Positions 36,112 to 46,700 of a stretch of DNA of 64,000 nucleotides are shown here, one piece after another. Made by a program: the position numbers and the translations under genes. The notes beneath the pieces were generated by a model. That model did no database searches. It worked only from the letters and a program-made list of their open reading frames with translations, and was not told where the DNA came from. Every line of letters begins with the position of its first letter. The first letter of the stretch is position 1. Origin of the DNA: Pycnococcus provasolii (taxonomy: Eukaryota; Chlorophyta; Pseudoscourfieldiophyceae; Pseudoscourfieldiales). Location: assembly GCA_049487715.1 (NCBI GenBank), contig CP150566.1:186001-250000 (forward strand), read 5' to 3'.

Positions 36112-37480
36112 ATGATGAGCTCTGAGGCGGCACGTAAGTCGGCGGCCGGAGGCACGTCCTTCCTCGGTGTGCAGTCGCGAACGACGAGGATAGTAATGGC
36201 GTGCCTCGCGCTTATCTGCTTGCTTTATTTGACGACGCAGTCGTCAGTGTCGTCGGCCAAGTCTTTGACCCGCAGTGCAAGGCTTATGCGAACGCCGATC
36301 GACTATACAAGCGCCCACTCGAGCTGCGGCCGCACCGACGACGACAAGATGATCGTGCTGGTGACAGGCGCGGCTGGTTTCGTGGGCATGCACACATCTC
36401 TTACGCTCAAGGCGAGTGGCCACGGTGTTCTCGGACTGGACAACTTCAATGACTACTACCCCGTGCCACTGAAGCGCGCGAGGCAAAAGGCGCTGCTGGC
36501 TGCAGGTACGTTACACACTCACGGCCGATCGCCATCTCTGCCTTGTCGTCCCACGCAGTCACACTCACACTCACACAACTTACACTCATACTCAAGGCGT
36601 GTACGTCGCGGAGCGCGATCTTGCGGACGAGGGTGCCTTTGCTGAGGCGCTTGGCGTGTGCGCTTTCACGCACGTGCTGCACCTTGCCGCGCAGGCTGGA
36701 GTGCGTTACGCCGTCGTAAACCCGCAGTCGTATGTTCGCAGCAACCTCATGGGCTTTGTCGAGGTGATGGAAGCTGTGCGCCACCTGGATAAATCTATCC
36801 CCGTCGTTTACGCGAGCAGCAGCAGCGTTTACGGACTCAACACGAAGCAGCCCTTTAGCGAGGAGGATCGCGTTGATAGTCCTGCAAGCCTGTACGCTGC
36901 GACGAAGAAGTCGAACGAGGTGATGGCACACGCGTACTGGAACATCTACGGCCTCAGCCTTACGGGCCTGCGATTCTTCACCGTGTACGGCCCATTCGGA
37001 CGTCCGGACATGGCTTACTTCTCCTTCACCAAGGCTGTTCTTGCCGGCTCGCCCATCAAGGTGTTCCAAAACCCGGCGGATGGCGGTGAGCTCAGCCGTG
37101 ATTTCACGTACATCGACGACATCGTGCATGGATGCATTAGAAGCCTCGAGACGTCCGGTGCAAGTGGCAAGGGTGTCGCGAAGCCGCCGCGAATCTTTAA
37201 CTTGGGCAACACGCAACCCACGGAAGTCAGCGTAATGGTGAACGCGATCGAGAAGGCGACGGGACGCAAGGCGATTCGCAAGTTCGTTCCCATGCCCGCG
37301 ACCGGCGATGTGGTGAGCACGTTTGCAGACGTCGATCATGCGCGCACCGAGCTCGGCTACTCGCCGTCGACGGGCATAGAGGAAGGCATAAGCAAATTCG
37401 TTACCTGGTACCTCGATTACTATGGCCCGAACGGATACGAGCGCGCCACGCCTGAAGAGCTTGCGTACAAGGGGTACTGA
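36112..37480 (+). CDS. GAE: UDP-glucuronate 4-epimerase, type II membrane protein (1 intron)
   Basis: Converts UDP-glucuronate to UDP-galacturonate, the donor for pectin-like polymers in plants (family knowledge). Exons 36112-36505 and 36597-37480 join in phase 1 across a 91-base intron (GTACGT...CAAG) and give 425 residues. Residues 25-45 form a membrane anchor (RIVMACLALICLLYLTTQ). The NAD-binding glycine motif is VTGAAGFVGMHTSLTL, followed by LDNFNDYY. Catalytic residues: YASSSSVYG supplies the Ser/Thr, and YAATKKSNE supplies the Tyr-x-x-x-Lys pair. TVYGPFGRPDMA is the GAE-type substrate region. Length and anchor match plant GAEs in the Golgi. It would feed uronic acids to the glycan pathway hinted at by the neighbouring glycosyltransferases. 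Confidence 0.92.
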
Positions 37481-37594
37481 ATATATAAGCTGGAGGCGTA
37501 TGGCGTTATCGTAACGAACGAAAATGATTTGATTTCAATTTTGGTTTTGCTTTTGTTTACAACAGCACTAAAGGAGAAAGTACACTTGTCATCT

Positions 37595-38758
37595 TTAGTT
37601 GCCATCCTCCTCCTCCTCTTCTTCCTCCTCCTCCTCCTCCTCGTCCTCGCGTTCCCTTCGCGCGAGACGACGTTCTCTTGCAGCCATACGCTTCATGGAA
37701 ACCGCTTGAAGATCACTAAGATCCTGGCGTGGCGCATACATGCGACCCACACGTCCCTCGAGCTCGTCCGACTCTGTGTTTTTGAGACTTGCCTTGCGCT
37801 CCGCAGCCTTATCGGATGGCTTGAGAGATCGGCGGCATGCCTCCTTTGCCACCTCCGGAGGTGGAAGTCGATAGCGTCCCAGCCGAAACTCGAACGAAGG
37901 GCCCACGTCAACGAGATGCACGTACGGGAGGTGAATGGGTCGGCCACCGTCCATCGAGGGTGCATTCTGCCCACTCTTCTTAAGCACCACGGCGCAGTGG
38001 CGAACGTATACTACCCCTTCGTCCGGCTCGTCGTCCGAGACGTTGTTCCCTGCTGCTGCTCCGCTGTCCGGGCCCAGGAAGCACAGCACGACGCGGTCGA
38101 CACCGGCGAGGTTAACGTTGTCGACAATGCGCCCACGGAAGAGATCGACCAACACGTTCTTCGCAAGCTTGCCTCGAGCGCTTCTCTCGAAACCGGCACC
38201 CGAGAAGACCATCATCGGCTTGGAGTTTGGCGCAACGTTCGGTATGGGCACGCTCGTTTCTTTCTCCGCGAATCCATTCGCTTCGTACCGCTGCACAGAC
38301 ATTTCGAGCACGTCGTACAAGTTTCCGTCGTACACGCGCCCAACCGTGATGTTATTCGGTCGTTTCTTGCTGTGCGTGGCTAGCGTGAAGAGCCCGCACT
38401 CCCACTGCCTGGCAAGCTTTTCTAGCAACACTTCTCCCCCCGCCTCGAGCGGTCTGACGCCGTCGTTCCTCCTCGCTAGCCTGACGACGTCCTCCTTTCC
38501 CTTGACGGTTGCGATTCCTAGCATCGCATCCTTGAGGAGCTGGCTCGACTTTCCGCCGAAGAGCATGAGCGCGCGTTTGACTTTCTCGACGAGCTGAGGT
38601 TCCTTCTGCTTGAGTATCCTCGCCCCCCGTGCGGTCTTAGGCTTGCGCGTGGCTGCAATGGACGCGCCCGCCTGCGCGAGCGTGACTGCGCCCATAGGTT
38701 TCTTTGCCTTGTGCGCCGCCCTGGTGGCCTTGTTTGTGCTTCTCCTGCTGATGGCCAT
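37595..38758 (-). CDS. RPF2: Ribosome biogenesis protein RPF2 (Brix domain)
   Basis: RPF2 works with RRS1 to load the 5S RNP onto pre-60S particles in the nucleolus (family knowledge). The 387-residue frame from 38758 opens with a basic helix (MAISRRSTNKATRAAHKAKK) and then RILKQKEPQLVEKVKRALML. The Brix domain follows: AMLGIATVKGKEDVVRLARRN, LFTLATHSKKRPNNITVGR, YDVLEMSVQRYEANGF, MVFSGAGFE, VVYVRHCAVVLKKSG and VDVGPSFEFRLGR. The C-terminus is highly charged and ends in a long Glu run (GAG/GAA repeats at 37604-37655), beyond the usual RPF2 end. Identity is secure. Confidence 0.92.
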   Translation of the reverse strand: MAISRRSTNKATRAAHKAKKPMGAVTLAQAGASIAATRKPKTARGARILKQKEPQLVEKVKRALMLFGGKSSQLLKDAMLGIATVKGKEDVVRLARRNDGVRPLEAGGEVLLEKLARQWECGLFTLATHSKKRPNNITVGRVYDGNLYDVLEMSVQRYEANGFAEKETSVPIPNVAPNSKPMMVFSGAGFERSARGKLAKNVLVDLFRGRIVDNVNLAGVDRVVLCFLGPDSGAAAGNNVSDDEPDEGVVYVRHCAVVLKKSGQNAPSMDGGRPIHLPYVHLVDVGPSFEFRLGRYRLPPPEVAKEACRRSLKPSDKAAERKASLKNTESDELEGRVGRMYAPRQDLSDLQAVSMKRMAARERRLARREREDEEEEEEEEEEEEDGN

Positions 38759-39066
38759 GGCTGTTGTGTGATGAGGGGGGGGGGGGAGAGGGGGAGGGGG
38801 AGGGGGGGGAGGCGGCGGCGGGCCTGAGAGGGGGGGGGAGCACCTCAGGCCTCAGGGCAGCCTGCGCCCACTCTCCTCGGAGACCCGTCCTTGGACTAGA
38901 TTGCATGTTTCCCCTATCCCCCTCCCCGTTGCCCTTTCGTCCTCGTCGGCGTTCCCTTTTCTTTTGATCTTTTCGTCCCTCTCGTCCCCGTCAGAGAGCA
39001 AACGCCTCCTCCCTCCCTCTATCCACTCCCCCCTCCCCCCTTCCCCCTCAACACGCAACACGCAAC
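38759..39066. other. Divergent promoter with long G-rich tract
   Basis: 308 bases between RPF2 (-) and the plastid gene (+). The first third is an almost pure G tract (38774-38840), which on the minus strand would be a C-rich RPF2 5' UTR. The remainder is pyrimidine-rich leading into the downstream ATG. Confidence 0.55.
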
Positions 39067-40239
39067 ATGTCCGCGACATGCCAAACACGACCACACGTGC
39101 GCTGCAACGCACGACCTGCAGCACGCACGCGCGCTAATACCGCAGGGATCAACCGCAGATACTACGCCGTGCACGCATCCGCTCTAGTCAAACAGGGAGC
39201 GGACGTGCAGAAAGACGTGCCATCACTCAGCAGCCTGCCCGCCGTGCCCTTTGTCAACAGCAGGGGGCGCATCTTCCCCAACGTCGCGGAGGGAAGCGGC
39301 GCGCACGTATTTGCCGTCTTCGACCAGTTCCAGAACCTGCAGTTCATCGGATTCTCCAAAGACCTCAGGAACAGCCTCAGGACGCTGCTCGTTCGCGTGC
39401 CGCTTTACACGTTCACGTTCAAGCACGTTGACCTGCCGGACATCGACCAGCAGCTCATGATGGAGATACGCCAGAAGTGGCTCGACGAAAACAACGGCGA
39501 CATTCCACCAGGACTTGCACCGGCGGGCGCGGACATCTGGTCCAAACCAATCGACTGCGGCAACGAGATGGCAGCAACGCAGAGATGGCGGGCGGTTCTC
39601 GAGGACCTGAGCGGGCGTGGCATTGAGGAGGAACTCACGTACAACGAAGAGCTCATCAAGGACGGGCTCGTTGACGTTGCTCACACGCATCTGAGCGACG
39701 AAGAGCGAAGCGCGATGGAGGATGCGATGGAGCAGCAAGCTGGAAGGCTTCACGAGGCAACGGTGGTCGTCGAGAACACGCCCATCACCTTCCAGCTGAG
39801 CGTGCAGGAGTACATGCGATCGAAGGGTGGCGTGATTCTCAAGTGCGAGCTCGTCACGCCTGAGGCGGAGACGACGCACACGATCGTGCTCGCCAACTCG
39901 GACCTTGAACAGTATGGCGCAACGGAAGAACAGCTCGTCGAGCGATGCTTCGCGCTGCTGCTTCACTTCAGCGTCAACCGAGACACGAAGGAGAAGCAGA
40001 TCACGACAGGAACGTTTCCCGCATCTTACTTCACAATTTCCAACCTCGAGCAGTGGTACGGCGACTTGGCCGTTCATACGCTCGGTGGACGGCACGACGT
40101 CAGCTTCGAGGATGTGAAACTCATGGGTGAGCTTGCTCTGCGAGGTGAGATGGCGACGCACTGGGACTGGAAGCGGGTGGACAAGTACGGGCCGGCAGCT
40201 GAGGCGAGCGAGCCGGCGCTTGGCGCCGACGGATTGTGA
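39067..40239 (+). CDS. Predicted plastid protein with GIY-YIG-like fold
   Basis: 390-residue frame. The N-terminus (MSATCQTRPHVRCNARPAAR) is rich in Arg, Thr and Ala and resembles a transit peptide ending around ALVKQGADV. Residues about 80-165 (HVFAVFDQFQNLQFIGFSKD, RNSLRTLLVRVPLYTF) have the shape of the GIY-YIG-like domain seen in plant plastid proteins: a V(Y/F)AV(Y/F)D strand, an Q(F/Y)IG(F/L)S strand, then a helix with Arg. GIY-YIG catalytic Tyr residues are largely replaced by Phe, so nuclease activity is doubtful. The C-terminal 200 residues hold GGVILKCELVTPE and LHFSVNRDTKEKQI strands that I cannot assign. Function unknown; plastid location inferred. Confidence 0.65.
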   Translation: MSATCQTRPHVRCNARPAARTRANTAGINRRYYAVHASALVKQGADVQKDVPSLSSLPAVPFVNSRGRIFPNVAEGSGAHVFAVFDQFQNLQFIGFSKDLRNSLRTLLVRVPLYTFTFKHVDLPDIDQQLMMEIRQKWLDENNGDIPPGLAPAGADIWSKPIDCGNEMAATQRWRAVLEDLSGRGIEEELTYNEELIKDGLVDVAHTHLSDEERSAMEDAMEQQAGRLHEATVVVENTPITFQLSVQEYMRSKGGVILKCELVTPEAETTHTIVLANSDLEQYGATEEQLVERCFALLLHFSVNRDTKEKQITTGTFPASYFTISNLEQWYGDLAVHTLGGRHDVSFEDVKLMGELALRGEMATHWDWKRVDKYGPAAEASEPALGADGL

Positions 40240-40744
40240 GAGGTTTTCTCGTTTCTTTTTTTTTAAATTGTTTTTGGGAAGGCGACAACATAAGCACAAA
40301 GATCGCTCAATCAGTAATGGAATGGAATTTTACTTCATCCAACAGTCGTCCATTCACATTCACCATGGTTTCAGCCCATTCAGCGGCATGAGCTTCGTCA
40401 ATAACTATGATGACTGAAGAGTCATACTTACTACTCTACCTAGGTAGTGTATCTAAAGGAGTCAGTCCAATATGCGGGAAAAGGACTTGCGTTGATTTTT
40501 CTCCTCCTTCAAAAAAACGAAAATAAAAAACACTTACGGTAGTTTTTTACTGGTGTAGTAAATGAGCAAATGTCTCTCTTCTCTCTCTGTCTCTCCTCTC
40601 CTCTCCTCGCCTCTCTCTCTCTCTCCAAAATCAATCCTCTGCCACCCTTCCATACAAGGTTGCCGCAAATCGTCATCAAAATGTACAAACTTCTTTTCTC
40701 CTCTCATGCAGCGGGTGGATCGTCGTTTCATTTACTTTTTTTTT
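40240..40744. other. Convergent 3' intergenic region
   Basis: About 500 bases, AT-rich. Holds the perfect 12-base palindrome CTACCTAGGTAG at 40436-40447 and a (CT)n repeat at about 40569-40626. No gene seen. Confidence 0.5.
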
Positions 40745-43700
40745 TCATGCTCTCACGTCCGCGACGCCGTCGTCTCCGACCCACATCGTGTACGCATCGT
40801 CCTTGACCGACTTGCCATCTCCACCAGCCATCACAATGGCTTGCGAGTTAGCAGCGCCACCTACGAGCGTGTAGGCGGCGTCGAAACGAGCAAATGGCTG
40901 AGCGACCATTCCATTGAATGACTTCGCCGTGGCATCAAACTTGTATAAATTGCTCGATGCGCTTGACATCGTCTCGCCGCCGCCGATGTACACGTTGCCA
41001 GCCGGTCCGCCGGCGACAGCCCATCCTCCAAACGCGGGCTCGGGAAGCGTGTGCGGGCCAGCGACGGCGTCGACAAGCACGGCGAACTCCGCTGAGGCGG
41101 CGGTGTTGTCCAAGAAGTTGTCCTTGCGAGGGCTCACGAGCGTCCACACTGTCGAGACGAAGTCGTACGTCCAAACCTCGTTCGACAACGAACCATCCGA
41201 AAGCACACCCCCGGTTACCGTCATCTTCGTTCCGGAAACAGCCGCGGCGTGGCCAAAGCGCGCAGCCATGCCCAGAGGCGAGGGCATCGCGCTCCAGCTG
41301 CGGTCAGCGAGGTCGTACTTGAGGAACGAATTCGTCACGCCGGCGACGGTTCGGCCTCCAAGGATGTAGGCGTGGCTGCCGTACACCACCGACGTGTGGT
41401 CGGCGCGCGCGAGATCTGACAACGTGTTCGCCGGAGGCTGGAATGCCCAGGTGTCCGCAACGAAGTCGTAAGACCAGACGTCGTCGTACTTGAAACCGTT
41501 GCGCTCGCCCATCAGCACGTACGCCTTTCCTCCGCTCACCACCGCGCTGTGTCCTTGACGTGCGGGAGGCGGGTTCGTCGTTCCGACGCTCGACCATGCC
41601 GTCACGCCGGGCGAGAACATCACTGCCTCCTCGTCGCCAGCCTTCGCCGCCGAGCTCTGATACGGCGCGACGAAGATGGCGTCCCAGTACATCGTGCTTC
41701 CCACAGACTGGTCGACGAAAGCGCCGGCGCGGATCAACACCTTCGACAGCGAGCTCTTCGCCTTCTTCATCACGTCCTTGCTCTCGTGGTTGTCGTCGAC
41801 AACCACCGAGAGCATCGAACCGTCGTCGTAGAATGCCATCGAGTGCCAACCCTTGGTGCGCGTGACGGGCGTCGAAAGCCACGGGTACGTGTGCGAGTAC
41901 GAGACATTCGACGACGTCGAGTACACGCCCACGCCATTCTTCGTGGGCAGAAGCGCCTTGTCGGAATCCGTGGTGTCAGCCGTGCAGGCGGTGAAGTCGG
42001 GCGACATGAAGTGCTCGCCGGAGTACGCGGTGTCGAACAGGAAGCCCTTCAGCACGTATCCCGTTCCGGATGGCGCGGTGGCACTCCTGGAGATCGTGCC
42101 GCCAACCATCGTCTGCGCGTTGGCACGCAGCGACTGTGATCCCGTCAGCGAGATGTCCGATGTCACCGTGAAGCTCGCGAGGCTTCCGACGTCGCCAGGC
42201 TTGAGCGGCTCGCACGTGTCCGTGGAGGAGGAGTCGATCGTCCAAGCCGCGTCGAGCGACGCGCTCTCGAAGTCCTCGAACATCGTGAAGATGGACGACG
42301 TACTCAGCTTCGTCGTGTGGTCGACGTTGCCGTAGTACAGGTACAACCCCTTCGTCAGCGACGACGCTGTCGTCTCGATCCACAGGATCGTTCCAGTCGC
42401 GCTTCCGCATCCGTGCGGCGTTCCCGCAGGTTCAATCCAGAACTTCGCGGCAACGCCGTCCTCGTCGTAAAGCACGACGTCAGCGCAGTCGGATCGCATC
42501 TTGCCGCTCTTGATGAGTGAATCGAAGTCCGTCTTGAGCTCAACAACAGAGCCAGCCTTGGCGAACGAAACGTCTACCTTCTTGCGGTAGCTGAACAGAC
42601 CGGCAGGGCTGTCCATGCCAGTCGTCAGCTTCCACGTGTCGCTCACGTACGAGCCATCCTCCGCAGCACCGCCCATAAGGTAGACGTTGTAGTCCGGCGT
42701 AGCGTCGTGGGCCGCCGCGGCGGCGCCGAGCACAGCCTTCGGCTTCGAGCCGTGTGTGACCACCTTACGCGGCGACGCATCCGTCACGCTCACGGAGAAC
42801 GTGTTCTCCGAAACCTCGCCAGCCTGCGTGGTAATCTTGACGGTAACGTTGTAGTCCCCGATGTGCGGATACACGACCGTCACGTCGTAGATGTTCGCGA
42901 CGGGATTCGCAGAAATCTCGCTGGCTGCCGCCTTGCCACCCGCGATCTTCACGTTGATGGATCCAAGCAGGCCGTGCTTCTTAAACTTCTCCGTTCCGCT
43001 GACGAACGTGGCGGGGCAGAGAATCTCGTATAGCTCCGAGGTGGCGTGACCCGCCTTGGCACCCGCGCACGTGCTCGGATGCGAACTCTTCGCCTTCACC
43101 GCCGTCACCGCCGCGGCGTCATCCTGCGCCAGCAGCCACGTCGCGCACGAAGAGCACGTCGCGGGGCACAGCTTGCTGACAGCCGCGTTAGATCCGCACG
43201 TCGACTTGAGCGACTCGCAAGATCCGCCAAGGTTAGCACGCGCGAGGTCGTCAAAGTCGTGGCACGTGGGAATCGCTGATCCAAGGGTGTCGACGGCGTG
43301 GATATGGAACAGTGACTTCACGCCAGCCTCGGCGCCGTTCATTCCGGAGCCGCTCAGCTTCGACGTGGCCTTCCAATTCATGCCCATCGCTGTCCTCGTG
43401 GTCGTGGTCACCTCTCGCGTGAAGGTGGGTGCGAACGACGCGGAGGCTGTCAGCACGGGGTTGCCCGCGTAATTGGGCGTGTACTGGAACAGGAACTCCT
43501 CCCCGTTGTTGCCGCACTTCTGTGCATCCGGAACGTGCTTAACCATCGGATACGCTGGCTCCGCCAGGTGAAGTCCGAGCACGTTCGTCTCAGGAACGTC
43601 CATCGGCGACTCTCCGACGTACAGCGGCGGCGAGATGTACGGAATCTTCGCCACCTTCATCGACGGATGCGCCGTTGGCGTCTGGTCGTAGAATCCGCAG

Positions 43701-46700
43701 CCGTCCATCACCTTGACCGTGACGAACTCGTCCGTGCCGTCCATGGCATCGAACATGCCGTCGAAGCTCGAGCACGACGGAGATCCGGCGCCGAGCGCCG
43801 AGGCGAACTCCGAGGGGTTATTCGAGCTCTGGTACGGGCACGACAGCTCGATGCCACTCGAGACGTCCACCATTGTGGGTGGAACTTCCTTCGACCACCC
43901 AGTCTTGGCATTCGATCCCAACATGGGTGAGCACACAGCGTTAACGGCGAGCGTCTTGGTCGCGTGCTTGCACGGATTTCCGAACCATCCCTTCGTTGCC
44001 GGAAGCTTGCAGCTCCCCTGGCCAAGGCAGCGAGCGGTGACAAACTTCATCGCGTGCTCCTGCGTCTCGCAGTCTCCAGCCGCCACGTAGGCACCACACG
44101 ATCCTTCGTTTACGCCGAAATTCGCGTACAGGATGGCCGAGATGGTGTAGTTGGCCGGGCAGCTGAGGTACATGTCCTTGTTCTCGGAAACCGACTCGCA
44201 CAGCAGGCCCAAGACGCCACTGTTGCCGGCTGATCCGATGTCCGCGGCGTAGTATCCCTCACCTTCCTGGAAGCGGTAGTACGCCACCAGGCCGTCATCC
44301 GCGGGATGCGAGCGAGACGGAACAGGTGAGGCAACTCCGAGAGGGCACTTGTCGTCTCCCGCAACAACGCGAACCTTGTCGAACACGGCGATGTTGTCGA
44401 TAAGTCCGTCGAAGCCCTGGCCAACGCGCACCGGCTGCGAGTTCGCCTTGTTGTAGCGCGCGGGCTCGTCGGCGTACGACGCGCTTCCCGCCATCGCTCC
44501 GTCAACGTACAGGGCGAACGCCTGGCCATCGTAAGTTGCGGAGAGGTGCACCCACGTTGTGTTCGGGAGCGTAACCTTCGAGGCGACAACGCGGAAGTCC
44601 TCCGTTCCAACATAGATACCCACCTCGAAATCGTACTCGTCGGCAGCCGTGTAGCGATCTCCCACGAGTGCCGCCCACCATCCTTTGCCGCTGTACTCGC
44701 TCTGCTTGGTGAGCAGGTACTCGCGGCTCGCCGTCGCTGACTTCGTCACCTTCTTCACGCTCGCCATGAATGTGAAGGAACCCGTCACGTCCAGCTCCTT
44801 CGAGTCGGGGAACGTGACGTGCAGGGGCGACGGCGACAGCGAGTGTCCCTCGCTCACCGTCACGCAGAATGCACATCCGCTGTGACCCGAGAAGCTTGCC
44901 GAGCTCACAGTGGCAAAGCTGCAGTGCGAGTAGCGGCTCAGTGTGTTGTCCGTGCACGTCTTCTGGCCAGAGAGGCAAACGTACTGCGTGGTGCCGAGGC
45001 TCTTGAACATAACGTACATGCGGTACTGCCCGGTGACCTGCGCGTTGTACGAGACAATGTACCTGCCATCTTGGAGGTCCGTAACCACGCCGTTGAACTC
45101 GTACGGTCCAACGAACAGAACTTCGAAGTCGTCTCCGCCAGCCGTGTGCTGATTGCCGAACTCGTCCGTGGGGGCGATGGCAAAGGTAACCGGAACACCG
45201 GCGATTGACTCGCTGATCTCGTCGAGGCTAAGGCCGTCGGTGTCGTCGTAGATGAACGACTTCACCATGCTCGGCACAAATGCGTGCACGTACATCTTCT
45301 GCGTCGCATACTGCGGGAGCATTGCGCCGTTGAGGTAGACGAACACGCGGTAGAACCCAGCCACCTCGCGCGTGAAGTGCACGGAGTAGCTGCCATCGCC
45401 ATTGTCGACGATGCCGCTGCCAACACTCAGACTTAGCACCTCGGAGTGAAGGTGCATGGGACCAACAATCTCCACGGCGAACTTCTCGCCGCCACGCTTC
45501 ATCGATCGGCCGCACATGTCCTTTGCGTCGATCGTGAACGTCGCGCACTGCCCGGCGAGCGCGTCAGTCATCGCGGGGCCCTTCACCACAGTCGACGCAG
45601 CGTCCGCAGAGTACGTGAGGCACGTCGCGTTCGACCACGTGGGCATGGGCTTGGCCGCGGCGACGATCGTCGCGTCGACGTACGTTGTCGTGCTATTCGT
45701 GCTCATGTCGATAGCCGTCACGCCGAGCCCCTCGTCCACGGTGATGTACATCGCGAGACCTGGCGGCGGCAACGTCATCGGCGAGCACGCCATCGACGAG
45801 CGGAACGCCGCGTCGTCTAGTATCGCAGAGTTCATCAGGAAAGCCGAGTACACGAGTCCACTGTACTGCTTCATCGCACCACCGAGAGGAACGAGCGACG
45901 TGGGAGGTGCGGGGGCAAATGTCCAAGGCTGCGAGCTTCCCGAGTAGTGAAGCACATCCTTTGTCACAGTGCCGAACGTGTGGTGGTCGAGCATGAAGCC
46001 ATCCACGTAGATCTTCATCGTGAGGCCGTCGTACGAGGCGGCGATGTGGTGGTACGATCCCGCGGTCACCTTCGCGTAAATGGAGTTGATCTGGCGATAC
46101 GGGTTGCACTCCGATGCGGGGTACTTGCATCCCACGTGGACCGCCGCGGTCACTCCGCCGTTGAAGATACCAAGCGCGATGCCCGCCGTGCCCGCGGCAT
46201 CGAGATGCTGCGAGAGCACAGCCTGGTAGCCATCCACGCTGTCGGCCTTGACCCACGCCCCGAGCGCGAGAGCTCCCGTGCCCGCACGAAGGTTCTTCGA
46301 GGGAACCGTCTGCATCTTGATCGAGCCGTCCGTCGTCACCCACTCAAGCTTGATGCTCGCCCCCTCCGTCTTGTCCGTGTACATGATCTCGATCGGATAC
46401 CAGCCGGCAACGAGCTCGACATTGCCGTGCGTGCGGCGAACATCGCCCGCGTGAGCCGCACCGTCGATGAGAGTGTGCCCGTCGACGACCAGCTTGACGC
46501 CGTCGTCAGCCTCGAGGTAGAAGTAGTACTCGGCGGAGACGGGTGCGTACACGTGGCCCTTAAAGTGCGCCGACCACCCGTCCGTGCCGAGCGCGGCAAG
46601 GGGCGATCCTGCCATCCAGTCGTGCTGAATCGGCGCCATGATGGACTCCATGAACTTGCCCGCACCGTAGTACGTCACCTTGAGGCCTTCCACGCCCTCC

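Noticed and set aside
43140-43270. ShK-like cysteine cluster as a separate toxin-type gene
   Set aside because: It is one small module within the giant extracellular protein; ShK-type modules are common in matrix proteins and enzymes and do not indicate a toxin.
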